Part shown: positions 1-12,700 of the stretch, piece after piece
Numbering within the stretch: the stretch's first letter is position 1
Layout of the letters: every line of letters starts with the position of its first letter
Assembly (NCBI GenBank): GCA_949316235.1
Contig: OX438753.1
Coordinates: forward strand, 19,338,801-19,402,800
DNA: 64,000 nucleotides
DNA from: Oegoconia quadripuncta
Taxonomy: Eukaryota; Arthropoda; Insecta; Lepidoptera; Autostichidae
Direction of reading: 5' to 3'
Translations under genes and position numbers: made by a program
Notes under the pieces: generated by a model
What the model was told of the DNA's origin: nothing
Seen by the model: the letters and a program-made list of their open reading frames with translations, nothing else
The model's database searches: none

Positions 1-57
1 CTTAACATCAGGTGTGATTGAGATCAAGTACCAATCCGTTATGCATAAAAAAAAAAA
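1..57 (+). repeat. SINE-A, 3' end only
   Basis: Last part of the commonest SINE in the window: the TCAGGTGTGATTGAGRTCAAG motif, then the GTTATGCATAAAA tail. The body lies before the window start. Confidence 0.8.
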
Positions 58-59
58 TA

Positions 60-250
60 CAAACCATCCTGGTATCCGTAATACAAGCCTACTTGCTAGT
101 GTGGAACTAAATTATTTATAATGATAAATAAATAAATATTTCTAATAGTTACACTAATCATCATGGTCCCAAACTAAGCAAAGTTGGTACTATGGATACT
201 TGATAACGGATAAACATTTATATAAATAATATAAACATTTATAATATTTT
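60..250. repeat. Old tails of SINE-B (+) and SINE-C (-)
   Basis: Bases 64-112 match the SINE-B 3' region seen at about 19050 (CTGGTATCC, ACAAGC, GGAACTA). Bases 150-245 are the reverse complement of the SINE-C tail at 11930-12020. Both lack their tRNA-like heads. Confidence 0.55.
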
Positions 251-253
251 TTT

Positions 254-580
254 AACCGCCTACGTGGCTCAATGTAAACAACATTGGGCTTACATTTCGG
301 AGGTCGCGGGTTCGATCCCCAGCGGGCTACATATTTAGTACTCGGTTTGGTTGGTGATAGGGCATATTAAATGTCCGCCTGGCTAGCTACCACCATTTTA
401 TCTAAATCTGCCGCCAAACAGCAATGTTAATACCATTGTTGTGTTCCGGTTGTCAGAGATAAGATAGCCAGTCCCCCAAATAAGATGGGGTTTCCGGGTC
501 AGTACGCTACCACCTTAACATCAGGTGTGATTGAGGTCAAGTGCTAACCCGTTGTGGATAAAATATGAAAAATAAAAAAA
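254..580 (+). repeat. SINE-A, near full length (tRNA-derived)
   Basis: The head AACCGCCTACGTGGCTCAAT resembles an RNA polymerase III A box, and GGTTCGATCCCC is a B box, as in tRNA-derived SINEs. A family-specific body of about 250 bp follows and ends in an A-rich tail. At least 15 full or partial copies occur in this window, in both orientations. Confidence 0.85.
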
Positions 581-686
581 ATTCAAGACTCGGGAATTTA
601 TTTGCATTCATTACATCTACCCCTCGCGGAATACTCACTTTATCAGTATAACAATATACGTTCCTGTATTTTAATCCATTTTATTT

Positions 687-1013
687 GTTCATAACGGGTT
701 GGTACTTGACCTCAATCACACCTGATGTTAAGTGAAGATGAGGTCGAAGGTGGAAGCGTACTGACCCGGAAACCCCAACACATCTGGGGGACTGGCTATC
801 TTATCTCTGACAACCGGAACACAACAATGCTACTAACATTGCTGCTTGGCGGCAGATTTAGATAAGATGGTGGTAGGTAGCCAGGCGGACATTTAAAATG
901 CCCTACCACCAACCAAACCGAGTACTTAAACATGTAGCCCGCTGGGGATCGAACCCGCGACCTCCGAACTGTAAACCCAATGTTGTTTATATTGAGCCAC
1001 GGAGGCGGTTAAG
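687..1013 (-). repeat. SINE-A, near full length
   Basis: Reverse-complement copy running from the ATAACGGGTTGGTACTTGAC tail end to the GGAGGCGGTTA head end. With the + copy at 254-580 it forms an inverted pair about 110 bp apart. Confidence 0.85.
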
Positions 1014-1021
1014 ATATACTT

Positions 1022-1160
1022 TTAAATAAAGTAATTCTACATATATACCAAATTTCATCCAAATCCGGTTATCCGTTTCGCCGTGATTGTGCAACAAACA
1101 AACAAACAAATAAACAAACATCCAAACTTTTGGCATTTATAATATTGATTAGATAGATTA
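1022..1160 (-). mobile_element. Lep1-like non-autonomous Helitron fragment
   Basis: Reverse complement of a 5' motif that recurs in the window (TATTATAAATGCGAAAGTTT, TTTGTTTGTT, CACGGCGAAACGGATGAACG). The 3' half is missing here. Assignment to Lep1-like Helitrons rests on the known lepidopteran family and on CTAGT ends of complete copies elsewhere in the window. Confidence 0.6.
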
Positions 1161-1806
1161 GCATTTCGCTCGCGGCTTCAGCTACGTGGAAATCCTCTAT
1201 CGCGGATATGTTTAATGTTTATACATACTTAATATCACGCCTGTTTCCCGTAGGAGAGACCACAGACTTCCACTTGCTACAATCCTGACACACCTCTTCT
1301 GCTTCCTTCACTCTCATAAGGTTGTTCATATATGCTCGTCGGTTTAGGGTATACTCTTGACATGGCCTTTCTTTAAGACGTGCCCGATTTGATCATGGTA
1401 CGTTCGCCGTGGTCTTCCCCTACCAACACTACCATCCACATTCGCTTTGTATATCTCTTTCGTAAGTCTTCTTTCATTCATCCTCTCCACATGTCCAAAC
1501 CATCTCAGCATACCTTTTTCAATCTTTGTCACTACGTTTTCATTCGCACTGTTTAACTCCCTAATTACACTATTCCTGATTTTATCTTTCAAAGTCACAC
1601 CATTCATACTTCTCAATGACCCCTTTTCCACTGCATTTATTCTACTTTCATTCTTCTTTTGCTATACCCAGCATTCACTCCCGTTAGTCAGTGTTGGAAT
1701 CCAGCACCCCGCCATGAACAGCCAGTTTTGTTTATGTTTATCCCGCGGTTTAACGGCTCACTTTATCGGCATCCAAACTTTCGTATTTATAATATCAGTT
1801 AGATGC
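1160..1806 (-). mobile_element. Lep1-like Helitron interrupted by a LINE fragment
   Basis: The 3' end of the element (reverse complement of GGCGAAGCCGCGG...CTAG) lies at 1160-1212 and its 5' end at about 1735-1806. The two are separated by unrelated LINE sequence at 1215-1715, which looks like a later insertion into the Helitron. Confidence 0.5.
1215..1715 (-). pseudogene. Non-LTR retrotransposon, 3' terminal fragment
   Basis: The minus strand at 1344-1631 encodes about 95 residues that match the C-terminal end of LINE ORF2 proteins: a core [11 protein letters not shown], then RRLTKEIY, then GRGRPRRTY. No reverse-transcriptase domain is present, so this is a 5'-truncated dead copy. The LINE clade cannot be decided from the fragment. 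Confidence 0.7.
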
Positions 1807-2023
1807 GAAAATTTTGATGTTTGTTTGTTTGTAGCTCAATCACGGCGAAACGGATGAACGGATTTGGATGAAACTTGGTATAAATAGGTAGAACATACCT
1901 AACAAACAATACATAGGATATTTTTTATTCCGATAAGGTGACGATTCCCGCGGGATAAACAAATTAATCATATCCGTGATAAAGGATTTCCACGCAGGCG
2001 AAGCCGCGGCGAATAGCTAGTTA
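1797..2023 (+). mobile_element. Lep1-like non-autonomous Helitron
   Basis: Runs from the TTTATAATATC start through CACGGCGAAACGGATGAACG and the CCCGCGGGATAAAC box to GGCGAAGCCGCGGCGAATAGCTAGT. The GC-rich hairpin-like stretch followed by CTAGT fits a Helitron 3' end. Confidence 0.65.
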
Positions 2024-2568
2024 ATAATATTAATTAGATTAGATATAGGTACATAACATACATGTGTACATAAAACACACTACGTAACACTTATACACGG
2101 ACAATACTTATGACAAGACAAGAAACAACTGATTCGCTAATTAAATTTGGCAGCTCCATTGTGCTGATCAGCTGACTCATCAAACTATGTTTTGCCATTT
2201 CAAATTTAGTCTCATTGTGAAAATAAATAAAAGTACTTATGGGACAACGTCCGCTAAAATCACACTATTTACTTAAAAGAGGTTATTATGTTTTTAGTTA
2301 TATGAACATCCATTATGGCCGTGTTAATTATTTTTTTTTATTAGTAGTGAACAGTCATTATTGCATCACAGGTTGACACAGGAAATGAATCTAAGAGGTT
2401 TCATTTTATACTTATAGGTATTCATACTCGTCCAAGGACATTTTTTAGAACAATTTAGTTGTACGCCGCGAATGCTTGTTCTTAACATAAATATAAAAAA
2501 AAAGAATCGCGCGTAATTGAATATGTTGCGTTACCCTGAAAAGGCATTGAATAATTAATAAATAAACA
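2024..2568. other. No recognisable feature
   Basis: AT-rich sequence with no long reading frame, no exon with a P450-like N-terminus and no repeat recognised from elsewhere in the window. Confidence 0.5.
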
Positions 2569-2630
2569 GATATCTTTGCACCTACACACAGCGCCCTCTC
2601 TAGTTCCACACTAAGCAATTAGGCTTGTAT
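2569..2630 (-). repeat. SINE-B tail fragment
   Basis: Matches the reverse complement of the SINE-B 3' region (CTAGTTCCACACTAAGCAA, GGCTTGT). ACAGGGTGGTCCAACTAGTG follows at 2635 and looks like a DNA-transposon terminus, but no partner end was found. Confidence 0.5.
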
Positions 2631-2977
2631 TATACAGGGTGGTCCAACTAGTGACGTCAACAAATTTTTTTTACATTCCTCATACTGGGGTGTGTCCGAA
2701 ATACCCCATGTATGTTCCGCGATTTTTTGTATTTTTCGAGTTGTTAATTTTTTTGTGATTTTTGAATGTTTTCTGCAAGCCAGGTTTCAAAAATTCATAT
2801 CTTTTTTTGTAGTAGGTATTTTGCAGATCTTTTTTTTGTGACATAATTGTATTGAATGTTGTTTTAATAAAAAAAATAATTCAACTTCCTGAAATTACTC
2901 AAAGTTGCTCAAAAAGGGGTTGAAAGTTAAAAATTTACTTTTTAGTAGGTTTTACTGAAACATTCAAATTCAATACC

Positions 2978-3292
<315 letters not shown>

Positions 3293-3609
3293 TGCTTTAA
3301 ATGCTACAGATTTGGTTGTTTTCTTTATTTTATATTTGTCGCTTTTACAGTGATTGGACGAAAATCAGATTACGAATCTCGCATTGGGTCATTTGTAAAT
3401 TGCACTCATGTTTTTAGGCCTTTATTGCAGGACCATGCTCAAGTCATACAAGTCTATTTAAGGATAAAAAATACAATGTATTTTTGTTATTATATATGTT
3501 GAATTAATGCTACATCAGTTAGTAAATTAATCATTAAACCAAACTTTTTTCCCAACCTATTATACAAAATCACTTTCTACTAGTATACAATAATCTTCTA
3601 TTGTTGTAG

Positions 3610-3705
3610 ATATCATGGATGCATTGCAGAGGTATAGCTACGTAGCCATGGAACCAAATCGCAATGGCATAGTCAAGGCCTGGCTTGGCCATATTCTCTA
3701 CTACA
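3610..3705 (+). CDS. P450 exon a (internal)
   Basis: Acceptor TGTAG precedes the exon and donor GTAAGT starts at 3706. It encodes IMDALQRYSYVAMEPN then IVKAWLGHILYY, matching the region just after the anchor and proline hinge of CYP4-clan enzymes. Two leading bases belong to a codon split with an upstream exon, so the ATG at 3615 is probably internal. Confidence 0.75.
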
Positions 3706-6700
3706 GTAAGTAAAAAATCTCACAAATGAAATAAATACCTAACTTTTATATATGGTAGAAATTATGTACTAATGCATAAGATAAGCATTATATTAATATG
3801 TCGGGCCGCATCCGCGTATCCTACATTAGTGTAAAATACGAAACGAGTGCCGCACTCCAAATCAAATCCCGACACTTACAACCTTGGGATCTTCAAGTCT
3901 AGAGTGAATAGGCATTTACTGGGTGCGCGTGATACATCTTCGGCTACATCGTCACTTTCCATCAGGTGAGATTGTAGTCAAACGCGAAACCAGTTTATAA
4001 TAAAAAAAAATTAAAAAAAAAATGAACGAAAAAAAATTGTCAGTTGTAAAAATTACACCTGAAATCGTTATATTTTTCACGTTTTTGTTTTTAATAAAAA
4101 TTCAATTGGTCGATAATGTCGACTAATTCCTCTCATATAAAAAAAAAAAAAAAAAACGGGAAGCCTATCGGCGTACGTAGACTTCATTATTAATATAACT
4201 AGATGTTTGTTTGTTTGTTGCTCAATCACGGCGAAACGGATGAACGGATTTGGATAAAATTTTATATGTAGGTAGAACATACCCTGGATTAAATCATTGG
4301 ATATTTTCTGCCCAGATATTTGTATAGATTAGATTAGAATAGATTTATTTAGTTCACTTTTACAATATCATCATACATACAGTTTCGTAAATTTATGGTT
4401 TCTAAAATAAAAGTGATTGTCAAACATAAAACAAAAAATAATAACATGAAAAACACATATATACAATAGCAAAACATATTATTATATGTATGTCAAAATT
4501 AAGTAATAAAGTATAATAAAGTATATGTGACTTGGATTAAAACAGGATCGCAGTTATGTTTAATTTTTTATCGCGCGGGAAGTTATCGGGATAAAAATAT
4601 CCTATGTTTTAATCCAGGGCATGTTCTAGTTCGAAATCGAAATATCATCCGTTTCGCCGTCATTGAGCAATAAACAAACACACAAATAAACAAACAAACA
4701 TTCAAACTTTCTATTTATAATGTTAGATTGTATTTGGTTAGTCTCAAATTATTATAAACCTCTTACATTATACCCATGTAATAATTTATTACCAATTTGA
4801 ATTCAATAGTTAACTGTCACGAACACCTGACAAAGCTGCTCATTGACGTGTAACCCTGTCAACAGTGGTCGTCAATCCAGTGGACTTGGAGCTGGTTCTG
4901 AAGTCATGCCTCGAGAAGGACAATCTACATCGTTTCCTGAGGACCGTTATTGGAAATGGTGGCATCTTTGCACCAGGTAATTTAATTAACACGTTTAAGG
5001 CTAGAGGTCCACACAACAATGGAAGGTTGGTTGTTTTGATAGCAAATTTTTTAGTGTAGTAGTGTTAATTTAAAAAGGTACATGTACACGGACATGATTA
5101 ATCAATTAGTTAAATAGTCAATGGCATCTTAAAGCATCATCAACGCCCACACTGCAGTAATACCCTGACCCAGTGTGAATTGGGTTCGCATAACACAAAG
5201 TTTACAAAATTGACGTCAATTTGCAGCTTCATATATTTTTATTGGGTGGGTATTGAATTGTTGTATGAAACAGCTGATTTCTTTTTCCCGATTTCAGAGT
5301 TGGTCCATAGGTCTAAATAACCATTCAACAATTAGATAGTGACAAAATGAGCAAGTAGGTATGATGGGTCCTACTATCATCTACCCCATGCCATCTAGGT
5401 AGGCATCACTCACTTTTTTCAGATTTCAATGTCGATACACATTGGTATGTCTGTAACTTTCAAACTTTTTAGCAAGTGAAAAGTGACCAACCTATGTCGA
5501 GAGAATCAGGTCCCTGTTGTCATTTAGGGGTATGTGAGTATTCTGATACGCTTGATTGAAGAAGAAAATTCTTAACTTATTGTATAAAAGTCGGCCCCGA
5601 TTTCCCAGTGTTAGGAGAAGATAAACTGCAGTCTGATCGAGGGTTTATTGTTGGATGTTCCTCCGATTGGAAGAGAGAGAAAAACTGGCCGCGCGCCAGT
5701 ATATATACATTTAGATTTGCGACATCTATCGGATTGTCCTGGAACCCGTGAGAAAGGTACACTTGTAGCTATTGAAGTGAATAAATTGATTAGTGGTTGG
5801 TTCACGGTTTTGACGATAGCTGGCGCCAGTCTTTACATAATCGTGCCGACAGCGTCAGGCGAGGTTCTATACTGAACACCCAGACCCTAAATACATTTCA
5901 CTTTATAATAGTGCCTATATGGAGAAGGAGACGCAAGATCCTAGTGCCTGCCTTCAGCCCGAAGATAGTAGAGAACTTTGTGGAGGTATTCTCGGAGCAG
6001 GGTGAGAAGCTAGCGATGAAACTGGACAGCAAAGCGAATACGGGGCAGTTCAGTATATGGCCTTTCCTGAGCACCTACACCCTTGACTCTGTGTGTGGTA
6101 AGTTACCTTTTCTAGTAAGAATAAGACAATTTTATATAAAGAATAATCCTCGGAGATATAAAACGTGTTGCTGAATCCACCAATGTCAGAGGAAGCGAAA
6201 GAACTTTATAAGTTTTATGTCCGGTCTTTACAGACTTATGTATGCAGAAAATATGTTTGTACCTATGAGGCTGACATGAGCAATAGAAGTAGGCTCCAAG
6301 CCTTGCTAAATATTAGATTAAAAAAAGTTTTTTTTTTATGCACGACGGGTTCGTACTTGACCTCAATCACACCTGATGTTAAGTGAAGATGAGGTCGAAG
6401 GTGGAAGCGTACTAATCCGGAAACCCCAACACATTAGGGGAATGGCTATCTTATCTCTGACAACCGAAACACAACAATGCTATTAACATTTCTGCTTGGC
6501 GGCAGATAGATAAGATGGTCGTAGCTAGCCAGGCGGACATTTTAAAATGCCATACCACCAACCAAACCGAGTACTTAAACATGTACCCCGCTGGGGATCG
6601 AACCCGCGACCTCCGAATCGTAAACTCAGTGTTGTTTACATTGAGCCATGGAGGCGGTTAAATAGATTAAATTGAATAAGGTTATTAAATAATCCGAAAG

Positions 6701-9700
6701 AGTATATTAAGCCGAAAGGGCCGGACACAGTTTTGTAGGAAAAATTACAATAGGTTATTGTTTTGCAGGTATTTTTAGCGTATTTAACCGCCTCCGTGGC
6801 TCACTGTAAACATAGAGTTTACGAATCGAAGGTCGCGGGTTCGATCCCCGTATATAGCGGGGTACGTGTTTAGTACTCGGTTTAGTTGGTGGTAGGGCAT
6901 TTTAAATGTCCGCCTGGCTAGATACCATCATCTTATCTAAATCTGGCCGCCAAACAACAATGTTAATAGCATTGTTGTGGTCCGTGTGTCAGAGATAACA
7001 TAGCCAAATAAGTTGGAGTTTCCGGTTCAGTACGCTTCCACCTTTTTGGTCACTCCTTCACTTAATATCAGGTGTGATTGAGGTCAAGTGCTAACCCGTT
7101 GTGCATAAAAAAAAAGACAACCGCTGCTGACCCAGTTCGACGATCCCTTGATGAAGTCAGAAGATAAATGGTGGAAATGTAGCGTGTGTTTTTAGTTTTT
7201 TAAACTACATATTTTGTCTTTCGTTCACGAGCTTCTAATGTCCATTACGAGCGAGATATGATTTTTTCACCTCAGACTGAGTGTTCGAATCGGAACCTTT
7301 GATATCGTACTCCAATTAACTAACCTCGTATTGTTTTCAAAGTGATCACGGCCATTTAATTGTGTTGACGACTTATTTATATAACCTGTGCACTTATTGA
7401 CCCATTGCGGTTAACGGTTGGTTATTTTTATTATTTTATTTGTATAAGGAACAAAGAGTTACAAATGTTCTGGGTAAATAATGTGTTACTTATGGAACTA
7501 AGCATTTCAAAATCGTCTTGTATCAGTAGTCCGATGATTTAGTTCGATGATCGGACTGATTAGACTTTTTAGTATCAGTAGTTCGATGATTCAGGAAATC
7601 GGACTACTGAGCCTTTAGTCCGAAATAGGACTTAGTAGACTAAATCCTACTAAGTCCTATTTCGGATATACATAATTTCATAGAAGTGGAAGTAAAACAA
7701 TCAAATGAAGACAAATGAATGACGTAAAAACAAGGTATGACGTAAAAACAAAGGAATGACGTAAAAACAAATGAATGACGAAAAACAAATTAATGACAAA
7801 AGATATTTCGTTTATTTTTTTATTAATAAAAAAAAATTACTTACAGATGTTAGGACTACACGCCTCTTTATGTGGGGGAGAAAAGAAAATATGATATTGA
7901 GTACCGGTTTTTAAAACCCGAAGGTGCTTGACACTCGAAATTTAAAATTCACGAAACAGCGAGCGCGGTAACCTTTTAGCCCAGGGAAAAAAACGATAAA
8001 AAATTTGCTTAGCTAGACATAATTCAGAACCGACACCGACTTACTAATATAGTTGCTATCTTATAGAGGTATATTAGAGATGTAATTTTGAATAACTAAG
8101 CCTAAAATAAACGATAGCTTAGTCTAGATTTTTTTAGAAAAACCAATTTTTAATATGTATCTTAATAACAATAAATACTATGTGATATTTAATAAAATTA
8201 GGTAGACTTTTGTTAAATACAGTAAACTTATTGATGGATAAAAACGAAGCATTTAGCAGTTAGGCATGCATGTGTTTTTAGCTGAAAATGTCGTCGAACT
8301 GTATTGCTTAAGAAATAAAAATGAGAACTAATATTTTTTAACGATAGTTTTCCTAAATGTTTGGAATTAAAAGAAATACCCATTTGTTTTTAAAGGAAAC
8401 ACTTTTTCAACTTTCATTTATTTGGATAAATATATTTGAGGGACTGGCTTTCTTATCTCTGACAACCGGAACACAACAATGCTATTAACATTGCTGTTTG
8501 GCGGCAGACTTAGATAAGATGGTGGTAGCTTGCCAGGCGGATATTTAAAATGCTCTATCACCAACCAAACCAAGTACTAAACATGTACCCTGCTGGGTTT
8601 CGAACCCGCGACCTCCGATTCGTAAACCCTCAGTTGTTTACATTGAGTCACATCTTGTGACTAATAATATAATGATGATGATAAAAGCGTTAATTATATG
8701 TCATGTGACGTATCTCACTCAGGAATATCCATTTTTTTTATAATTTTGCACGTAATAATATACTGTGTGGTGTCATAATAGTAACTTAAAGTATATACCT
8801 AGGTCTAATAATTCCATCTGCGTGACGTACGTGACTTTTGTTTTGCCTGTGCGTCTGTCTGTGACATTGTAGAGTAAAAACGGCTGAAACAAAATGAAAA
8901 CGATTTTTTATTTTCGAAAGCTGTTTGCTGTGTGGTTTCGGCACGGAAAAAGAATAGAGTCGAGCCGTTTCATCCCGTGGGTATCGTTAAAGACGACTAA
9001 GGGACTTTCCACCAAAAAAACATCTATAGACATGTCATGTGTGCATTTCTGTATTAAGGCGAACCGTATATGTTGTTACAATCATTAAACTGTATGTTTA
9101 GAACACCCAAACACGAATGTTTGGGATATCTCTGACCACCCCATTTGGGATAAAGGTCGTGACGTCATGTGTGAGTGTAGTGGCGGCATGGGCTTATTTT
9201 ATCTCGGGAAAACCAACAACTATTTAAATACTCTTTATTGCCCCAAAATATTACAATAACAGAGTACAAACGATAGGTCACGTACAAAGTTGGACTTATC
9301 TCTTTAAGAGATCTCTTCCATCAAACCTGAGCATTGAAACGGAGCATTGAAATTGAAAGGAAACGGAGTAAACTATATTACAAAGTATCACTTTAACTAA
9401 AAAACTGAAAGCTTTGCTAAACGGCAATTTTTTACGTGGTTACAATTTAAATTGCAATCGCTAACGCATTTACGCTGACTTTGAAATTTGACGACCTATT
9501 TGGTTTATTGCTTATAAACTCTGACCGCTATACCAAAAGGTCGCGGGTTCGAATCCCGCGAGGGCCATAAAAAAAACACAGTCGGGTTTTTTTATATTAG
9601 TATATTCGTATTCCAAAGCCGTTCGCGGTCGCACTACAGGGCTTGTTTTACTGGTATGCTAAAAGGTTAACGAATTATCTATACAGATGCAAATTCGTCA

Positions 9701-12700
9701 TAACAGGTGCCAATTATTGGCTATAACAAATGTGTTAAGGAAGGCCAAGGTGGTGGCCAACTATGACGATTTTATATCAAGACGAATTGTGGAATGACGT
9801 CACGAATACGAATCGGCGATCAGCGCTACTTTTAAATAATCAGAGTTCGATTCCTGTCGGACCAACTTAGAAAATTTTTTGTTTGAGTTTGGAGTGTTCT
9901 GGATAATGACCCCAGAAGTCGTTACCTGCTAGTAATTGATGTGTTTGTTTGTCATAAGAATACGGTATCAAATATAAAGTATCGATAGTGTACTCATGAG
10001 TGATAACGAATATAAATCTTCCTCAAAGGCCGGCAACGCACCTATGACCCTTTTGGTGTTGCGGGTGTCCATGGGCGGCGGTGATTGCTTTCCATAGCCG
10101 CATGCTCGTTTGTCGCCCTCTCATATAAAAAAAAAATCGGTACCCGAAAAATATGAACTGTACAAATTTTTTTTATTTGCTCTAACACCTGCTGAATCAA
10201 CTACATTTTTTTTGCGACAATCGTTTGCATAACTACCATATGGTGATTCCTGCTTTCGAAAGTAACTACTGAAGGTGTACTGAATTGTGTGTGTGTTGTG
10301 GAAAAATCGACGTCATATCTTCCCATTGTATGAAATCCGTCAGTGAAGTCTCCAAGTATCCTCACAAATATCTCATCTTTAACCGAAAAGGAGAGCTTGC
10401 CTATGCTATTCTCTTTTGTCTAGGTGGGCTATGTAGGGTGAATTTAATTCGTGTAATTCCCATTAACTGGTGACGTCGCTCCTGATTATATGGACAACTT
10501 TCCCCAAGCAACCATAGTCGAATTCAATCAAAAAATTATAGGTGTAGTTTTAATTGAATTCGTATAATTTTCATTAACTGGTGACGCCGCTCCTGATTAC
10601 GAACAACTTTACCGAAGAAACCATAGTCGAATTCTATAAAAAAAATTTCGATTCTGAAACCAGCTTTACAATACAATACAATACAAATACTCTTTATTGC
10701 GCAAAATAATTTACAATAATTTTGATGATAACAATAGAACACAACAGCTTTAGTATGGAAGTACAACAATTTTCGGCTGAGCTATGGTTGCTAGTGGAAA
10801 GTTGTTCGTAATCAGAAGTGAAGTCACTAACCGAAAATTGTTGCACTTCCATGCTAATGGTGTTTTCAGAATGGTTTACCTTGTATGGAGGGGTAATCGA
10901 AAACTTTTTGATCGAATTCGACTATGGTTTCTTGGCGAAAGTTGTTCGTAATCCAGAGTGGCGTCACCAGCTAATGGGAATTATACGAATTCAAGTTCAC
11001 CCTGTATAAGCGCCATTATGTCGGACCGGTCACAGAGCGGGGCTTAATAGTTACTTAATAGTTTTGTGCAATCTAACGACCCGCTCTGACTTATAGCCAT
11101 TGGCATAATAAAATGTGCCCTTAACGTAGTATCATCGCCCGCCCGTAAACATCCCACTGCAGGGATATAGGCCTTCCCTCTTATAATGAGTGGAATAATC
11201 AATAGAATAACACGAATTAAATTTCACCCTGTACAATCAATTTTCAACGATAGCAGCCAAAAACTATTATATGAGTACAACCTATCGAATTCGAAGTATT
11301 GATTACAAAAATATCGGGTCTCTGATTGAAAATATCGATACCAGTCGTGTTTCCACAAAAGCCGCCAAAATCTTAAATAAGGCAGTGTCATCTTACAGAA
11401 AATTTAAATCTAACTAATATTATAAATGCGAAAGTTTGGATGTATGTTTGTTTGTTTATTTGTTTGTTTGTTTGTTGCTCAATCACGGCGAAACAGATAA
11501 ACGGATTTCGATGAAATTTGGTATATAGGTAGACCATACCCTAGATTAAAACATATAGATACGTTTTATCGCGATAAAGTGAATATCTCCCGCGGGATAA
11601 ACAAATTTCCGCGATAAAGCTATTCAACGCAGGCGAAGCCGCGGGCGGAAAGCTAGTAATTAATAATTTAATAACTGGAGATAATATTGCACACGACATT
11701 CGCAGAAATGTCACCCGAATAGGCTGACGACAGTGACGTAGGAAAAAGGAAAATTTACAGGATTTTGTTGTTGGTTCAAATAATAAAATAGGCAATTGAC
11801 CGAGTGGTGTAGTGGATAGTGACCCTGTCAGCGAAACCAACGGTTGCGGGTTCGAATCCCGCGACGGGTAAATGTTTGTGTGATGAATATGAACACTTAT
11901 TCCTGAGTCATGGATGTTTATATAAATATTTATGTATGTTTATCCGTTATCTAGTATCCGTTATATAGTACAAGCTTTGCTTAGTTTGGGACTAGATGAT
12001 TGGTGTAAGTGTCCGAAATATTTATTTATTTATTACTGGCATTATTACACTAAGTAGATAAACTACTGGCCAATAACTCATTGCGCCACTTTACGCCGTC
12101 CATGGTGTATTCAATATCCATTAGGGACTGAGCCTCATTCAGCTCCCTTTTCCCATTTAATTTAATTTAATTTAATTATTCGGGATACATTACATTTTTC
12201 ATAGTAAATAAAGTTATGAAAGAAGAAGTTAGTGAGCCGTTCATTGTCATACATTCGCATAAAAAAATAAAATCAATTACTTTGTCAACAGAAACAGCAA
12301 TGGGAGTGAAAATAAATGCCCAAGATAATCACAACTCTCCATTCCTGATGGCGCTCAACCGGATACTGAACCTGGTCTGTGAGAGGATCTTCCACCTCTG
12401 GCTCCAACCTGACTGGCTATATAAATTCTTCCCGCAGTACAAAGAGCTTTATAGATGCATTGGACAGATGCATACATTCACTAATGAGGTGAGTAATAGT
12501 TATCGACCCACAGAACCCGAGGTTTTTTTTATGGACGACGGGTTTGTGCTTGACCTCAATCACAACTGATGTTAAGTGAAGATGACCCGGAAACCCCAAC
12601 ACATTTGGGAGACTGGCTATCTTATCTTTGACAACCGTAACACAACAATGCTATTAACATACTATAATGTCTATAATGACTATAATGTCACGACATTTAT

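Noticed and set aside
9519..9572. tRNA-like sequence with a good B box
   Set aside because: No complete cloverleaf or acceptor stem. Matches SINE-B heads. The same holds for all GGTTCGAAUCCC-type boxes in the window (18870, 29670, 50370, 63610).
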